This document shows positions 1 through 6,139 of a DNA stretch of 7,763 nucleotides, in pieces; the stretch's first letter is position 1, and the number at the start of each line of letters is the position of its first letter. The stretch lies in NCBI GenBank assembly GCA_022824605.1, contig JAJDZO010000120.1, forward strand, positions 1 to 7,763, in the 5' to 3' direction. Origin of the DNA: Acidimicrobiia bacterium (GTDB lineage Bacteria > Actinomycetota > Acidimicrobiia > Acidimicrobiales > Aldehydirespiratoraceae). Under the pieces are notes generated by a model. It was not told the origin of the DNA, did no database searches, and saw only the letters and a program-made list of their open reading frames with translations. The position numbers and the translations under genes are program-made.

Positions 1-300
1 GACCTTGCCCTCGAACGGCGCACGAGCCGCTTCCGCATCGGGGGCTTCGTCACGCGCCGCGGGCCCACCAAGGCACACGTCGTCGCCATCGACCGGCACC
101 TCTGGCAACCCTTCCTGCTGGAGGCCACCAGCCAACATCTCCTCGCCGTGCTGCCCCACGGCACCTGCGGGAACACGGTCCACCGACTTGTCACGAACGT
201 GCAGCGGGAGTTGGCCCCGACGGCGAAGGCCTGGCTCGGAAGCGAGCCCTACGAGAAGGCCGTGGCCGACGCCGCCAACATCGCCAACACCGTCGCATGA
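1..300 (+). CDS. C-terminal fragment of an unrecognised protein (5' end outside window)
   Basis: The open frame runs in from base 1 and stops at TGA 298-300, giving 99 residues with no start visible. The C-terminus includes the stretches RFRIGGFVTRRGPTKAHVVAID, HLLAVLPHGTCGNTVHRL and a helical tail ending ANIANTVA. I recognise no family and see no catalytic motif, signal peptide or membrane segment. Its stop overlaps the start of the next gene as ATGA (297-300), so the two are probably translationally coupled and may work together. The neighbour carries a candidate nuclease signature, so a role in a restriction or defence-like module is possible, but that is inference from context only. The call as coding rests on the uninterrupted frame and the ATGA junction. 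Confidence 0.7.
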   Translation, partial: DLALERRTSRFRIGGFVTRRGPTKAHVVAIDRHLWQPFLLEATSQHLLAVLPHGTCGNTVHRLVTNVQRELAPTAKAWLGSEPYEKAVADAANIANTVA

Positions 301-1361
301 CCTCCGACGCAGTCCTCTCTGCCGACCCGGTGTTCCAACTCAACGTCCTGCTGTGGGCGCTCGAGGACCTTCCCGAAATGACTGCGCTGCAGCCCGTTCT
401 GCGTAGGGCCGGCTACCGGGTCGAGTCGCTGGGCAGACCTCTGCTCCTTCCTGCCGACGAGCAGACCGCCTCGGCCTTGCGCACGATCACAGGCTCCGCC
501 GACCGCTCGCCATGCCACCCGGACCTCTGCCTCGAGAACCAGGACCATCCGGCGACGCTGGTCGTTGAGCTCAAGTCCCGCGGGTTCTCCCAAGACTCGT
601 CGAACGTTCGGCAAGCCGTGAAGCTCATCATCGCATCGCAGGATCTCGCAGAGTCGTACGCCGAGACACAGCCCCGGCCGGGGCATGTCGTGTACGGAAC
701 CGTCGAGAGCGACGCCGCCCGCCTCGCTGAGACCCTTCAGGGGTTGCGCGAGTCCGTCGCCTCCCATGCGGTGCCCGCAGCGCCCGCCGCCACAGTCGGC
801 ATCTCCATCGACGACGAGGGCGCGAGGCTCTCGACCTCTCCCGGCTCCGATCTGCCTGCTGCCGCCCAACGAGCACTTGAGCCCCCTGCCGTTGTCTTGC
901 ATCGACACGACGAGGACGACATCCGACCCCTGTACCTGATTCCATGGACGCCCGGCATAAAAGGAACCCAAGATCCAGAACTTCAGGCAGACGGTTACAG
1001 GGAGCTCACGGCCCGCATCATCGTTGAAGCAATGGCCATCGTAGGTCAAGCAACCGTGCCAATTGCTCTTGACATCACTGGGGCCATGCTCCTGAGCCGA
1101 GCAACCTTTGGAGTGTTCGACCGATGGCTGGATGCTGATCGAAGACAGTTCGCCTCGGCGGCGACCGCCGTCTTGGTCCGTGCTCTGCGGAGTCTCGGCG
1201 GCTTCCGAAGGCAGAGCCGAGACACGATCTCGCTATCGCTCTCAAACCACGACGAACAAGCGGAGGCCGTGAAGCTCCTGGAACAGGCCAGACCAGCCGA
1301 CAAGATGACGAATCTGGAAGCAGCAGTCAACGAAACACTGACGCTCTTCGACGACTTCTGA
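297..1361 (+). CDS. Hypothetical protein with candidate PD-(D/E)XK nuclease motif
   Basis: This is a 354-residue protein of no family I can name. It starts at ATG 297 inside the stop of the upstream gene (ATGA overlap); no Shine-Dalgarno sequence is visible, which fits coupled translation. Residues 75-93 read P75-D76, then 14 residues, then E91-L92-K93 (VVELKSRGF), with R105-Q106 in the following predicted helix. That spacing and the hydrophobic run before ELK match the PD-(D/E)XK nuclease core, including the Q often seen in the next helix. A low-complexity Ala/Pro linker (about 155-200) separates this from a C-terminal region (about 205-354) of mixed helices with many acidic residues and no known motif. 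No signal peptide or membrane segment is seen, so it is likely cytoplasmic. Codon use has more A/T third bases than the operon to the right. It may be a restriction-type or defence effector; the nuclease assignment is a motif-level inference. Confidence 0.8.
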   Translation: MTSDAVLSADPVFQLNVLLWALEDLPEMTALQPVLRRAGYRVESLGRPLLLPADEQTASALRTITGSADRSPCHPDLCLENQDHPATLVVELKSRGFSQDSSNVRQAVKLIIASQDLAESYAETQPRPGHVVYGTVESDAARLAETLQGLRESVASHAVPAAPAATVGISIDDEGARLSTSPGSDLPAAAQRALEPPAVVLHRHDEDDIRPLYLIPWTPGIKGTQDPELQADGYRELTARIIVEAMAIVGQATVPIALDITGAMLLSRATFGVFDRWLDADRRQFASAATAVLVRALRSLGGFRRQSRDTISLSLSNHDEQAEAVKLLEQARPADKMTNLEAAVNETLTLFDDF

Positions 1362-1418
1362 GACAGTCGACCTCTCTCTTTGTGACCGCGCGTGAGGCCG
1401 CGACCGGATCGACCCACG

Positions 1419-1532
1419 ATGCGGCTGCTCTTCGACGAGAGCCTGCCGTGGCGAGTGGCTGCAGCGCTACGAATTCTTGAGTTGTTGGTCTCCTACGTGG
1501 GCGACGACGGTGGTGACGACCGCTTCGGTTGA
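1419..1532 (+). pseudogene. Truncated DUF5615-type PIN-like protein, N-terminal remnant
   Basis: Starting at ATG 1419, 37 codons read MRLLFDESLPWRVAAALRIL and continue through LLVSYVGDDGGDDR to TGA 1530-1532. The opening, with the D6-E7 pair after a short beta strand and the following helix, is the typical start of DUF5615/Mut7-C-like PIN-domain proteins, usually about 110-130 residues and often toxin components. SYVGDD fits the second strand of that fold. After about residue 33 the sequence stops, so the remaining acidic residues of the PIN-like active site are absent. The M20 gene of the opposite strand ends only 12 bp further on, so the 3' part was probably lost when the two blocks were joined. 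A GTG at 1392 is an in-frame alternative start. An independent 37-residue peptide is possible but less likely. Confidence 0.55.
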
Positions 1533-1544
1533 CGTGAGGGCGCA

Positions 1545-2825
1545 TCACCCGCAGAGGTCTATGGCTACTGCTGCGTAGACCTTGGCTGCGGCTACTAGGT
1601 CGTCGAGCTCGAAGTGGCCGGTGCCCTGCACCGCGGCTGAGCCCCGGGGCGGGCCGAACGTCAGCGACGGGATCCCGACCGCGTTGAAGATGTTGGTGTC
1701 GCGCCACATGGAGGTGTGGGCCACCTGGGGAGACGGCGTGGCGCCCCCGACGATCTCGCCGTAGGCCTTCTCGACCGCGTCGCTCAAGGGCTCCACGCCG
1801 GTGCCTTCCCGGCCCGCTTTCGCCATGTAGCACTCGACCTCGGCAGCAGGGTCAACCGACTGGACCACCTCCCGTACCTCGTCGACCACCGCGTCCTGGT
1901 CGGCGCCCGGCGGGGTGCGCACATCCATGTAGAGCTTGCACACCGGCGACGACCGGTTGGGGCGATAGGGCACGCCGCCCCGGATGGCGCCCACCTGAGC
2001 CTTGGGCCGCACCTCGCCCAGCGCCGACACGTAGGAGTTGCGTTCCTCGTAGTCGATCCCCCACGCCTCCAGCACGCTGGCCGCCACCGCGCCCTTGACG
2101 ATGGCGTTGGGATGGTCGGGCAGGTCGGGCTCTCGGATGAGCCGGGGCGTGTACATGTTGCGGCCCCGCAACGTGATCTTGAGGTACACCGCACCGCACT
2201 CGATCCACGATTTCGACCAGGCCGTGGTCTCGGCCACCAGGGCGTAGTCGGCTCGCACCCCGTGGTCGACGAGGTGGCGGGTGCCGAAGCCCTTGCCCTC
2301 GTAGTTGAGGCCCTGATACTCGTCGACGGGCGCCATCCCGGTCTCGCCCGCCACCGAAGTGAGGATCACGTCGCCGCCGAGTCGGGCCCCGGCGTCGGTG
2401 AAGGCCTTGGCCATCACCATGAACACCGACATGCAGCCCCGGTCGTTGAGCACGGTGTGGCCGAAGATGCGGTCGCCCTCCCGCCAGGCACCCACCAGGT
2501 TGGGGTCGCTCGACTCCATGAGGTTGGCGTGGTCCGGACCGCTGATCTCTGTGTCGAGATGCGCGTTGAAGATCAGGCTCCTCGCGCCCGGCCTCGAGCC
2601 ACCCAGCACGGCCACCACATTCGAGCGATCGGGCAGGATCCGCTGCTGGCGGGCGGTGATGCCGTAGCGGTCGTACCAGGCGCTGACCGCATCGGCCACC
2701 GGCTGCTCATGGCCACACGGCGCGAAGGTGTTGCCCAGCTCCAAGCATGTGTCGGCCAGCAGTTCCCGGTCAGCTTCGATCAGCTCGAATACCCGGTCTC
2801 GCAGTGCAGCGTCAACTCCGCTCAT
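1545..2825 (-). CDS. M20-family metallopeptidase/amidohydrolase (ArgE/DapE/YlmB-like)
   Basis: This 426-residue protein starts at ATG 2825-2823, chosen because GGAAGGAG lies 5 nt upstream. An in-frame longer start at 2918 would run through the repeat region and has no such site. M20 enzymes are two-metal hydrolases that cleave amide bonds of N-acyl amino acids, small peptides or related compounds. Visible motifs are H89-x-D91 (HLDT), D128 in VLNDRG, E161 in SVAGETG, E199 in DYALVAETT, and H404 in GTGHFELDD, in the order and spacing of the family metal sites. Residues about 210-320 form the dimerisation (lid) domain. Oddly, the usual Glu-Glu pair at the catalytic position is G160-E161-T162. 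As last gene of the operon it may hydrolyse an acyl or carbamoyl intermediate. Its substrate cannot be told; acetylornithine deacetylase, succinyl-DAP desuccinylase and formylaminopyrimidine deformylase belong to the same superfamily. Confidence 0.9.
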   Translation of the reverse strand: MSGVDAALRDRVFELIEADRELLADTCLELGNTFAPCGHEQPVADAVSAWYDRYGITARQQRILPDRSNVVAVLGGSRPGARSLIFNAHLDTEISGPDHANLMESSDPNLVGAWREGDRIFGHTVLNDRGCMSVFMVMAKAFTDAGARLGGDVILTSVAGETGMAPVDEYQGLNYEGKGFGTRHLVDHGVRADYALVAETTAWSKSWIECGAVYLKITLRGRNMYTPRLIREPDLPDHPNAIVKGAVAASVLEAWGIDYEERNSYVSALGEVRPKAQVGAIRGGVPYRPNRSSPVCKLYMDVRTPPGADQDAVVDEVREVVQSVDPAAEVECYMAKAGREGTGVEPLSDAVEKAYGEIVGGATPSPQVAHTSMWRDTNIFNAVGIPSLTFGPPRGSAAVQGTGHFELDDLVAAAKVYAAVAIDLCG

Positions 2826-2830
2826 GGCTG

Positions 2831-2838
2831 CTCCTTCC
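2831..2838 (-). promoter_or_regulatory. Ribosome binding site of the M20 gene
   Basis: On the minus strand the bases read GGAAGGAG, followed by a 5-nt spacer and ATG. This strong Shine-Dalgarno match decides the start in favour of 2825 over the longer in-frame start at 2918. Confidence 0.8.
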
Positions 2839-2847
2839 GTCGCTGTC

Positions 2848-2892
2848 AGCCTTGCAGATCCTGGCGCTTGCCAGCCTTGCAGGTCTTGTCGC
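2848..2892. repeat. Short direct repeat, 24-bp offset, at edge of repeat array
   Basis: The 21 bases at 2848-2868 and 2872-2892 match at 18 positions (both begin CAGCCTTGCAG). The second unit is the beginning of the first full repeat of the larger array, so the first is probably a degenerate partial copy produced by the same slippage or recombination. Confidence 0.7.
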
Positions 2893-3048
2893 AGTCGGCC
2901 ACGCAGGTCGGCTTGCAAGAAGCACGCCTGGTCCTATTTGCAGGTCTTGTCGCGGTCGGCCATGCAGGTCGGCTTGCACGAAGCACTTGAGTTTCGTCAG
3001 CCTGGTCCTGCTTGCAGGTCTTGTCGCGGTCGGCCATGCAGGTCGGCT
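2877..3048. repeat. Imperfect tandem array of ~61-bp units with Cys-rich reading frame
   Basis: A 49-bp core occurs at 2877-2925 and 2938-2986 (3 mismatches), and its first 37 bases recur perfectly at 3012-3048. Each core is followed by or linked through GCCTGGTCCT (2926-2935 and 3000-3009). The first period is 61 bp; the second is 74 bp because 13 bases (2987-2999, TTGAGTTTCGTCA) sit between core and linker. On the minus strand the cores spell CKPTCVADCDKTCK (copy 1), CKPTCMADRDKTCK (copy 2) and PTCMADRDKTCK (copy 3), with every third codon position in the first 13 codons being G or C in copies 1 and 2. Because 61 and 74 are not multiples of 3, copy 2 lies out of frame with copies 1 and 3 and ends in TAG. 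The longest minus-strand frame (2846-3037, 63 codons) has no ribosome site. It fills most of the 251-bp gap between amidohydrolase and M20 genes and may be a decayed Cys-rich gene or an intergenic repeat. Confidence 0.9.
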
Positions 3049-3061
3049 CTGGTCATGGCCG
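3031..3061. other. Inverted repeat downstream of the amidohydrolase gene
   Basis: CGGCCATG at 3031-3038 pairs perfectly with CATGGCCG at 3054-3061, leaving a 15-base loop. It lies 16 bases after the amidohydrolase stop on its transcript and overlaps the last repeat copy. No U-rich tail follows on the minus strand, so it is not a classical terminator; it could be a processing or stabilising hairpin or chance. Confidence 0.35.
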
Positions 3062-3076
3062 CTCTCGCCGTCAGCG

Positions 3077-4240
3077 TCAGCTCTCGATGTCGGCCACCCG
3101 GCGCGACCTCAGGGTGCACAGCGAACCCTGCACCCGCACAACGCCGTCGGTCATCACCACGGCCACGCCGGGGAACTCTCCGGCGGCGATGGCCTCGGTC
3201 GCCGAGCCGCACACCGAGCCCAGCGATGCGTCCATCACCACCAGGTCGGCGACCGCGCCGAGCGCGATCACGTTGCCGTCGGAACCGAAGGCCCTGGCGG
3301 CCTGGCCCGACGCCACCGCCCACGCCGTCTCGGGCGACACCTCGGCCAGCGAGCAGACGTCGCCGATGGTCTTGAGGATTCCCAGCGACGTCACGCCGTA
3401 GCCGGTGGGCGTGTCGGTGCCGATCAACAGCCGATGCATCTCACCCCGCTCTGCGAGGCCCTCCACCACCCGCAGCATCGAACGGGTGCCACCGGCCTGC
3501 ACCACCTCCACGAACGGCGGACCCTCGTCGCTGCAGAGCATGTCGATGTCGTCGTCGGACAGTGAGGCGAACGTGTTGGCGTGCGACGCGATGGACGGAA
3601 CCGCGGTCATCACGTCATCGGCTGAGAAATAAGGATGCTCGTCGCCTCCGGGACCCCGATCAGAAGTGCAGCCGCAATGCATGTGGACGGTCATGCCGAG
3701 CCCGCGGGCGTGCGCCGACAGCTCCCCCGCCCGCCGAGGGTCCTTGAGCGAGCCGACGCCGATCTCACCGATGATCCGCATACCCGCCTCGTACGCCCGG
3801 TCGATGTGGGAGACCTCGGTGTCCTTCTCGAGCAGCATCGCTCCCCCGTGCACCTTGATGCCCGCCGGCCGGTGGCGCTCGAAGGAATGGAACGCACCGA
3901 GGGCGATGCCGAGCGCCGACTCGGCCCCCGACCGGCCCGGAGCGTGGACCTCCCCCGCGGAGATGGCTCGGGTGACCGCGCCGTGCATCATCCGCTCGAG
4001 ATACCCGACCGACTGCTGTTTGGGTGCGTAGTCGCCGAGAGTGGGATGCATGTGGGTGTCGACGAGGCCTGGAGCGACCGTCATGCCCTTGCAGTCGATC
4101 ACCGTGTCGGCGTCGCTGGCCGCGCCGGAGTCGAACGACACGATCCGACCGCCATCGACGACGATGGTGTCGGCGGCCATCGTGGGCTCGTCGAGCACGC
4201 CGGTGAGCACCTCACCGATGTTGTGCAGTACCAGTTGCAT
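3077..4240 (-). CDS. Enamidase-like metal-dependent amidohydrolase
   Basis: This 387-residue protein is a full-length amidohydrolase-superfamily enzyme. The N-terminal beta-sandwich part ends in VAPGLVDTHMHP, giving metal ligands H63 and H65. Further motifs are AGIKVHGGAMLLEK (127-139), IIGEIGVGSLKDP (156-168, with E159 a candidate bridging ligand), H186 and H188 in VHMHCG, H220 in ASHAN, and D276 in IGTDTPTGYG. The C-terminus ADLVVMDASLGSV closes the sandwich. The arrangement, especially DYAPKQ, PAGIKVHGG, GEIGVG.lkdP and tDtPtG, closely resembles enamidase of anaerobic nicotinate degradation, which hydrolyses the cyclic enamide 1,4,5,6-tetrahydro-6-oxonicotinate. I infer ring opening of a cyclic (en)amide; the real substrate may differ, since dihydropyrimidinase, imidazolonepropionase and others share the fold. 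ATG 4240 is preceded by GGGAG with a 7-nt spacer. It sits 63 bp after the LLM gene in the same operon. Confidence 0.9.
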   Translation of the reverse strand: MQLVLHNIGEVLTGVLDEPTMAADTIVVDGGRIVSFDSGAASDADTVIDCKGMTVAPGLVDTHMHPTLGDYAPKQQSVGYLERMMHGAVTRAISAGEVHAPGRSGAESALGIALGAFHSFERHRPAGIKVHGGAMLLEKDTEVSHIDRAYEAGMRIIGEIGVGSLKDPRRAGELSAHARGLGMTVHMHCGCTSDRGPGGDEHPYFSADDVMTAVPSIASHANTFASLSDDDIDMLCSDEGPPFVEVVQAGGTRSMLRVVEGLAERGEMHRLLIGTDTPTGYGVTSLGILKTIGDVCSLAEVSPETAWAVASGQAARAFGSDGNVIALGAVADLVVMDASLGSVCGSATEAIAAGEFPGVAVVMTDGVVRVQGSLCTLRSRRVADIES

Positions 4241-4302
4241 GGTTGATCTCCCGAGGGTCGTGCGTCCGCGCCGGGCCCGGTGTCCCCGCGACCGCTGACG
4301 AA
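4241..4302. other. 62-bp gap between LLM and amidohydrolase genes with a palindrome
   Basis: It holds the ribosome site of the amidohydrolase (GGGAG, 4248-4252 on the minus strand) and a perfect 10-bp palindrome CCGGGCCCGG at 4271-4280. In GC-rich DNA such a palindrome is weak evidence of an operator. No promoter is recognised. Confidence 0.4.
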
Positions 4303-5289
4303 TCAGACGTCGGCCATGATCTTGTTCACGAACAGGTCGATCTGCTGCGGGTCGTCGGTCAGCGGGTTGATGATCAGGTGGTCGATCCCGGCCGCGGCCA
4401 GCGCCCGGATCCGGGCCGCCATCTCGTCGATGGTGCCGAACAGGTAGGCGTTCTGCAGATCATCGTCGGAACGCTTGACGTCCATCACCGTGCGGTAGGC
4501 GGCCAGCTGCTCGGCGATCACCTTCTCACGGTCAGCCGAGTCGACGATGTGAAGCCATTGGGCGTGCGACATGGTGAAGCCGCTCATGTCGCGCCGCGCG
4601 CTCAGATAGTTGCGCACCGAGGCGATGTCGTCGGCGACGATCTCGGGGCTGGTGCCGCTGGAACGGCAGATCCAGCCGTCGTGGCGGCCGATGCGGGCCA
4701 GCACGGCCGGGGCCATGTTCGGCGTGTCCACGTTGTCGACCACATGGACCTGCGACCCTCCACCGATCCATATGGGGATCGGTTCTGCGGGCCGGGGATA
4801 GAGGGTGGTGCCGTCGGCGACGCTGTAGTAGCGGCCCTGGTAGCTCACCTCGTCGGTGCTGAGCAGCAACCCGACCAGTTCCAGGGCCTCATCGGTGCGC
4901 CGGCCCCGCTCGCGCCGTGGCACCCCCACCGAGGCGAACTCCATGTCGTCGTGGCCGGTGCCGATGCCCAGGATCACCCGACCTCCCCCCGAGAGGCAGT
5001 CGAGGCTGGCGACCTCCTTGGCGATGATGGTGGGATGGCGGAACGGCGCGCACAGGATGGCCGTGCCCAGCCGGATCCGCTCGGTGGCGCCCGCGGCCAC
5101 CGCCAGGGTGATCATCGGGTCCTGCCAGGCCACCGAATACACGTTGGGGGCCACCAGCAGGTGATCGATCACCCACAGCGCAGAGAAGCCGGCCTCCTCC
5201 ACCTTGGCGAAGTACGGCACCAGAGCCCGGGCGTCGGCCGCCGAGGTGTGAGGCCCGGCGTAGGACGGCACCCGCCAACCGAAATCCAT
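4303..5289 (-). CDS. LLM-class flavin/F420-dependent oxidoreductase
   Basis: This 328-residue protein of the bacterial luciferase-like monooxygenase superfamily folds as a TIM barrel and uses FMNH2 or reduced F420. Seen are GFSALWVIDHLL (34-45), AAGATERIRLGTAILCAPFRHP (65-86), AKEVASLDCLSGGGRVILGIGTG (90-112), EFASVGVPRRERGRRTDEAL (117-136), and PIPIWIGGGS (171-179), all in the usual order. The C-terminus has FGTIDEMAARIRALAAAGIDHLII, the standard closing stretch. Whether the cofactor is F420 or FMN cannot be told. I chose ATG 5289, preceded by GGGGGA at short distance; an adjacent GTG at 5292 would add one residue. It lies 34 bp after the permease gene and before the two hydrolases. With an SsuABC/TauABC-type transporter, its probable role is the first oxidation of the imported compound, in the manner of SsuD (sulfonates) or RutA (pyrimidine ring), but the substrate is unknown. 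Confidence 0.88.
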   Translation of the reverse strand: MDFGWRVPSYAGPHTSAADARALVPYFAKVEEAGFSALWVIDHLLVAPNVYSVAWQDPMITLAVAAGATERIRLGTAILCAPFRHPTIIAKEVASLDCLSGGGRVILGIGTGHDDMEFASVGVPRRERGRRTDEALELVGLLLSTDEVSYQGRYYSVADGTTLYPRPAEPIPIWIGGGSQVHVVDNVDTPNMAPAVLARIGRHDGWICRSSGTSPEIVADDIASVRNYLSARRDMSGFTMSHAQWLHIVDSADREKVIAEQLAAYRTVMDVKRSDDDLQNAYLFGTIDEMAARIRALAAAGIDHLIINPLTDDPQQIDLFVNKIMADV

Positions 5290-5323
5290 CACTCCCCCGC
5301 CTTCGTGGGACCGACCGCCGCCG

Positions 5324-6139
5324 TCACACCGACACCCCCGCAGCCCGCATCTGCGCGCCGACCGAGCCGTACAGGCGCCGCATCACCAGCCGGTAAACCA
5401 GACCGTGGGCCTGATCGAGCAGCAGCCCGAGGACGGTGAGCTGCACGAACGCCACGAACATCAACTCGGTGTCGAGGGTTCCCTGCGACACGATGATCAG
5501 AGCGCCCAGACCCTTGTTGGCGCCCACATACTCCGCCACCACCGCGCCGACCAGAGCCAGCATCAGCGCCACCCGCAACCCGCTGAACACGGCCGGCACC
5601 GCGTGCAGGGCCTTGCATTTGGTCAACGTGGTCCAGCGTCCCGCTCGCAACGCCCTGAACAGCTCCAGCATCTCCGCCGGAGCGGTGGTGAGCCCGAGGT
5701 AGGTGTTCTCCAGCAGCGGGAAGAAGGCGATCAGCGCGGCGATGATCACCTTGGGGGTCATCCCGAAACCGAACCAGATGACCAGGATCGGAGCGAGCGC
5801 GAACTTCGGCAGGGCCTGGGTGATGATGACGTAGGGCATGATCACCCGCCGGGCGATGCCGAACTCCGATGCCAGAGTGCCCAGCCCGATCCCGGCGACG
5901 CCGCCCAGCGCGAAGCCCAGGACGATCTCCTGGACGGTGATCCAGATGTGCGGGTTGGCCCGGCCCGAGGTGATGTAGTCAATCAGGCGCTCGAGCACCG
6001 GCCAGGGCTCGGGCAGAATCAGAGGCGAGTTCGTGCGGGCCCAGAAGTGCCACACGACGATGAGCACCGCCGCCGACAGCAGCACCAGCAGCCGGCCGAG
6101 CCAGGCCTCCGATCGCAGCGCTCGCAACAGGCGCCTCAA
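5324..6139 (-). CDS. ABC transporter permease, SsuC/TauC (NitT/TauT) type
   Basis: This 271-residue integral membrane protein of the BPD_transp_1 family starts at TTG 6139, overlapping the ATPase stop by 4 nt (TTGA), with GGGAG 8 nt upstream inside the ATPase gene. A membrane segment lies at about 17-31 (LLVLLSAAVLIVVWHFW), followed by about five more: 73-90, 98-120, 132-146, 188-204 and 226-242. The cytoplasmic EAA-type loop is at about 158-192 and AEYVGANKGLGALI follows at 202-215, typical of SsuC/TauC proteins. The loop is unusual: positions 163-182 read ALRAGRWTTL...KALHAVP, where family members usually have Gly at position 165 (here Arg) and Pro at 179 (here His). It should form the membrane channel with the ATPase and binding protein of this operon. 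Family members import taurine, alkanesulfonates, nitrate, or thiamine-precursor pyrimidines; this one's substrate is not known. Confidence 0.9.
   Translation of the reverse strand: MRRLLRALRSEAWLGRLLVLLSAAVLIVVWHFWARTNSPLILPEPWPVLERLIDYITSGRANPHIWITVQEIVLGFALGGVAGIGLGTLASEFGIARRVIMPYVIITQALPKFALAPILVIWFGFGMTPKVIIAALIAFFPLLENTYLGLTTAPAEMLELFRALRAGRWTTLTKCKALHAVPAVFSGLRVALMLALVGAVVAEYVGANKGLGALIIVSQGTLDTELMFVAFVQLTVLGLLLDQAHGLVYRLVMRRLYGSVGAQMRAAGVSV

Noticed and set aside
249..1049. Minus-strand open frame (266 codons) opposite the candidate nuclease
   Set aside because: It shows no motifs and overlaps a plus-strand gene that is coupled to its neighbour by ATGA and carries a plausible nuclease signature.
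1517..1531. Small hairpin (CGACCG-CTT-CGGTTG) as a terminator between the convergent genes
   Set aside because: The stem is only 6 bp with one G-T pair, has no T-tract, and lies inside the PIN-like remnant; too weak to call.
2826..2918. Longer M20 start at 2918
   Set aside because: The extra 31 residues are translated repeat sequence with no M20 similarity, and a strong GGAAGGAG site directly precedes the ATG at 2825.
1716..2990. Long plus-strand open frame (424 codons) opposite the M20 gene
   Set aside because: It has His/Arg/Gly-rich low-complexity composition, no family motifs, and lies antisense to a clear M20 enzyme; typical of GC-rich shadow frames.
2846..3037. 63-codon minus-strand frame through the repeat array as a real Cys-rich peptide gene
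   Set aside because: No ribosome site precedes its ATG, and the middle copy is read in the wrong frame (ASRPAWPTATRPA), so the Cys motif is kept in only two copies. Described as a repeat instead.
2877..3048. CRISPR array
   Set aside because: There are only two full units and one partial, and the sequence between the 49-bp cores is itself near-identical rather than unique spacers.
4243..5439. Long plus-strand open frame (398 codons) opposite the LLM gene
   Set aside because: Composition is that of a reversed GC-rich gene, and the minus-strand LLM protein has full family motifs.
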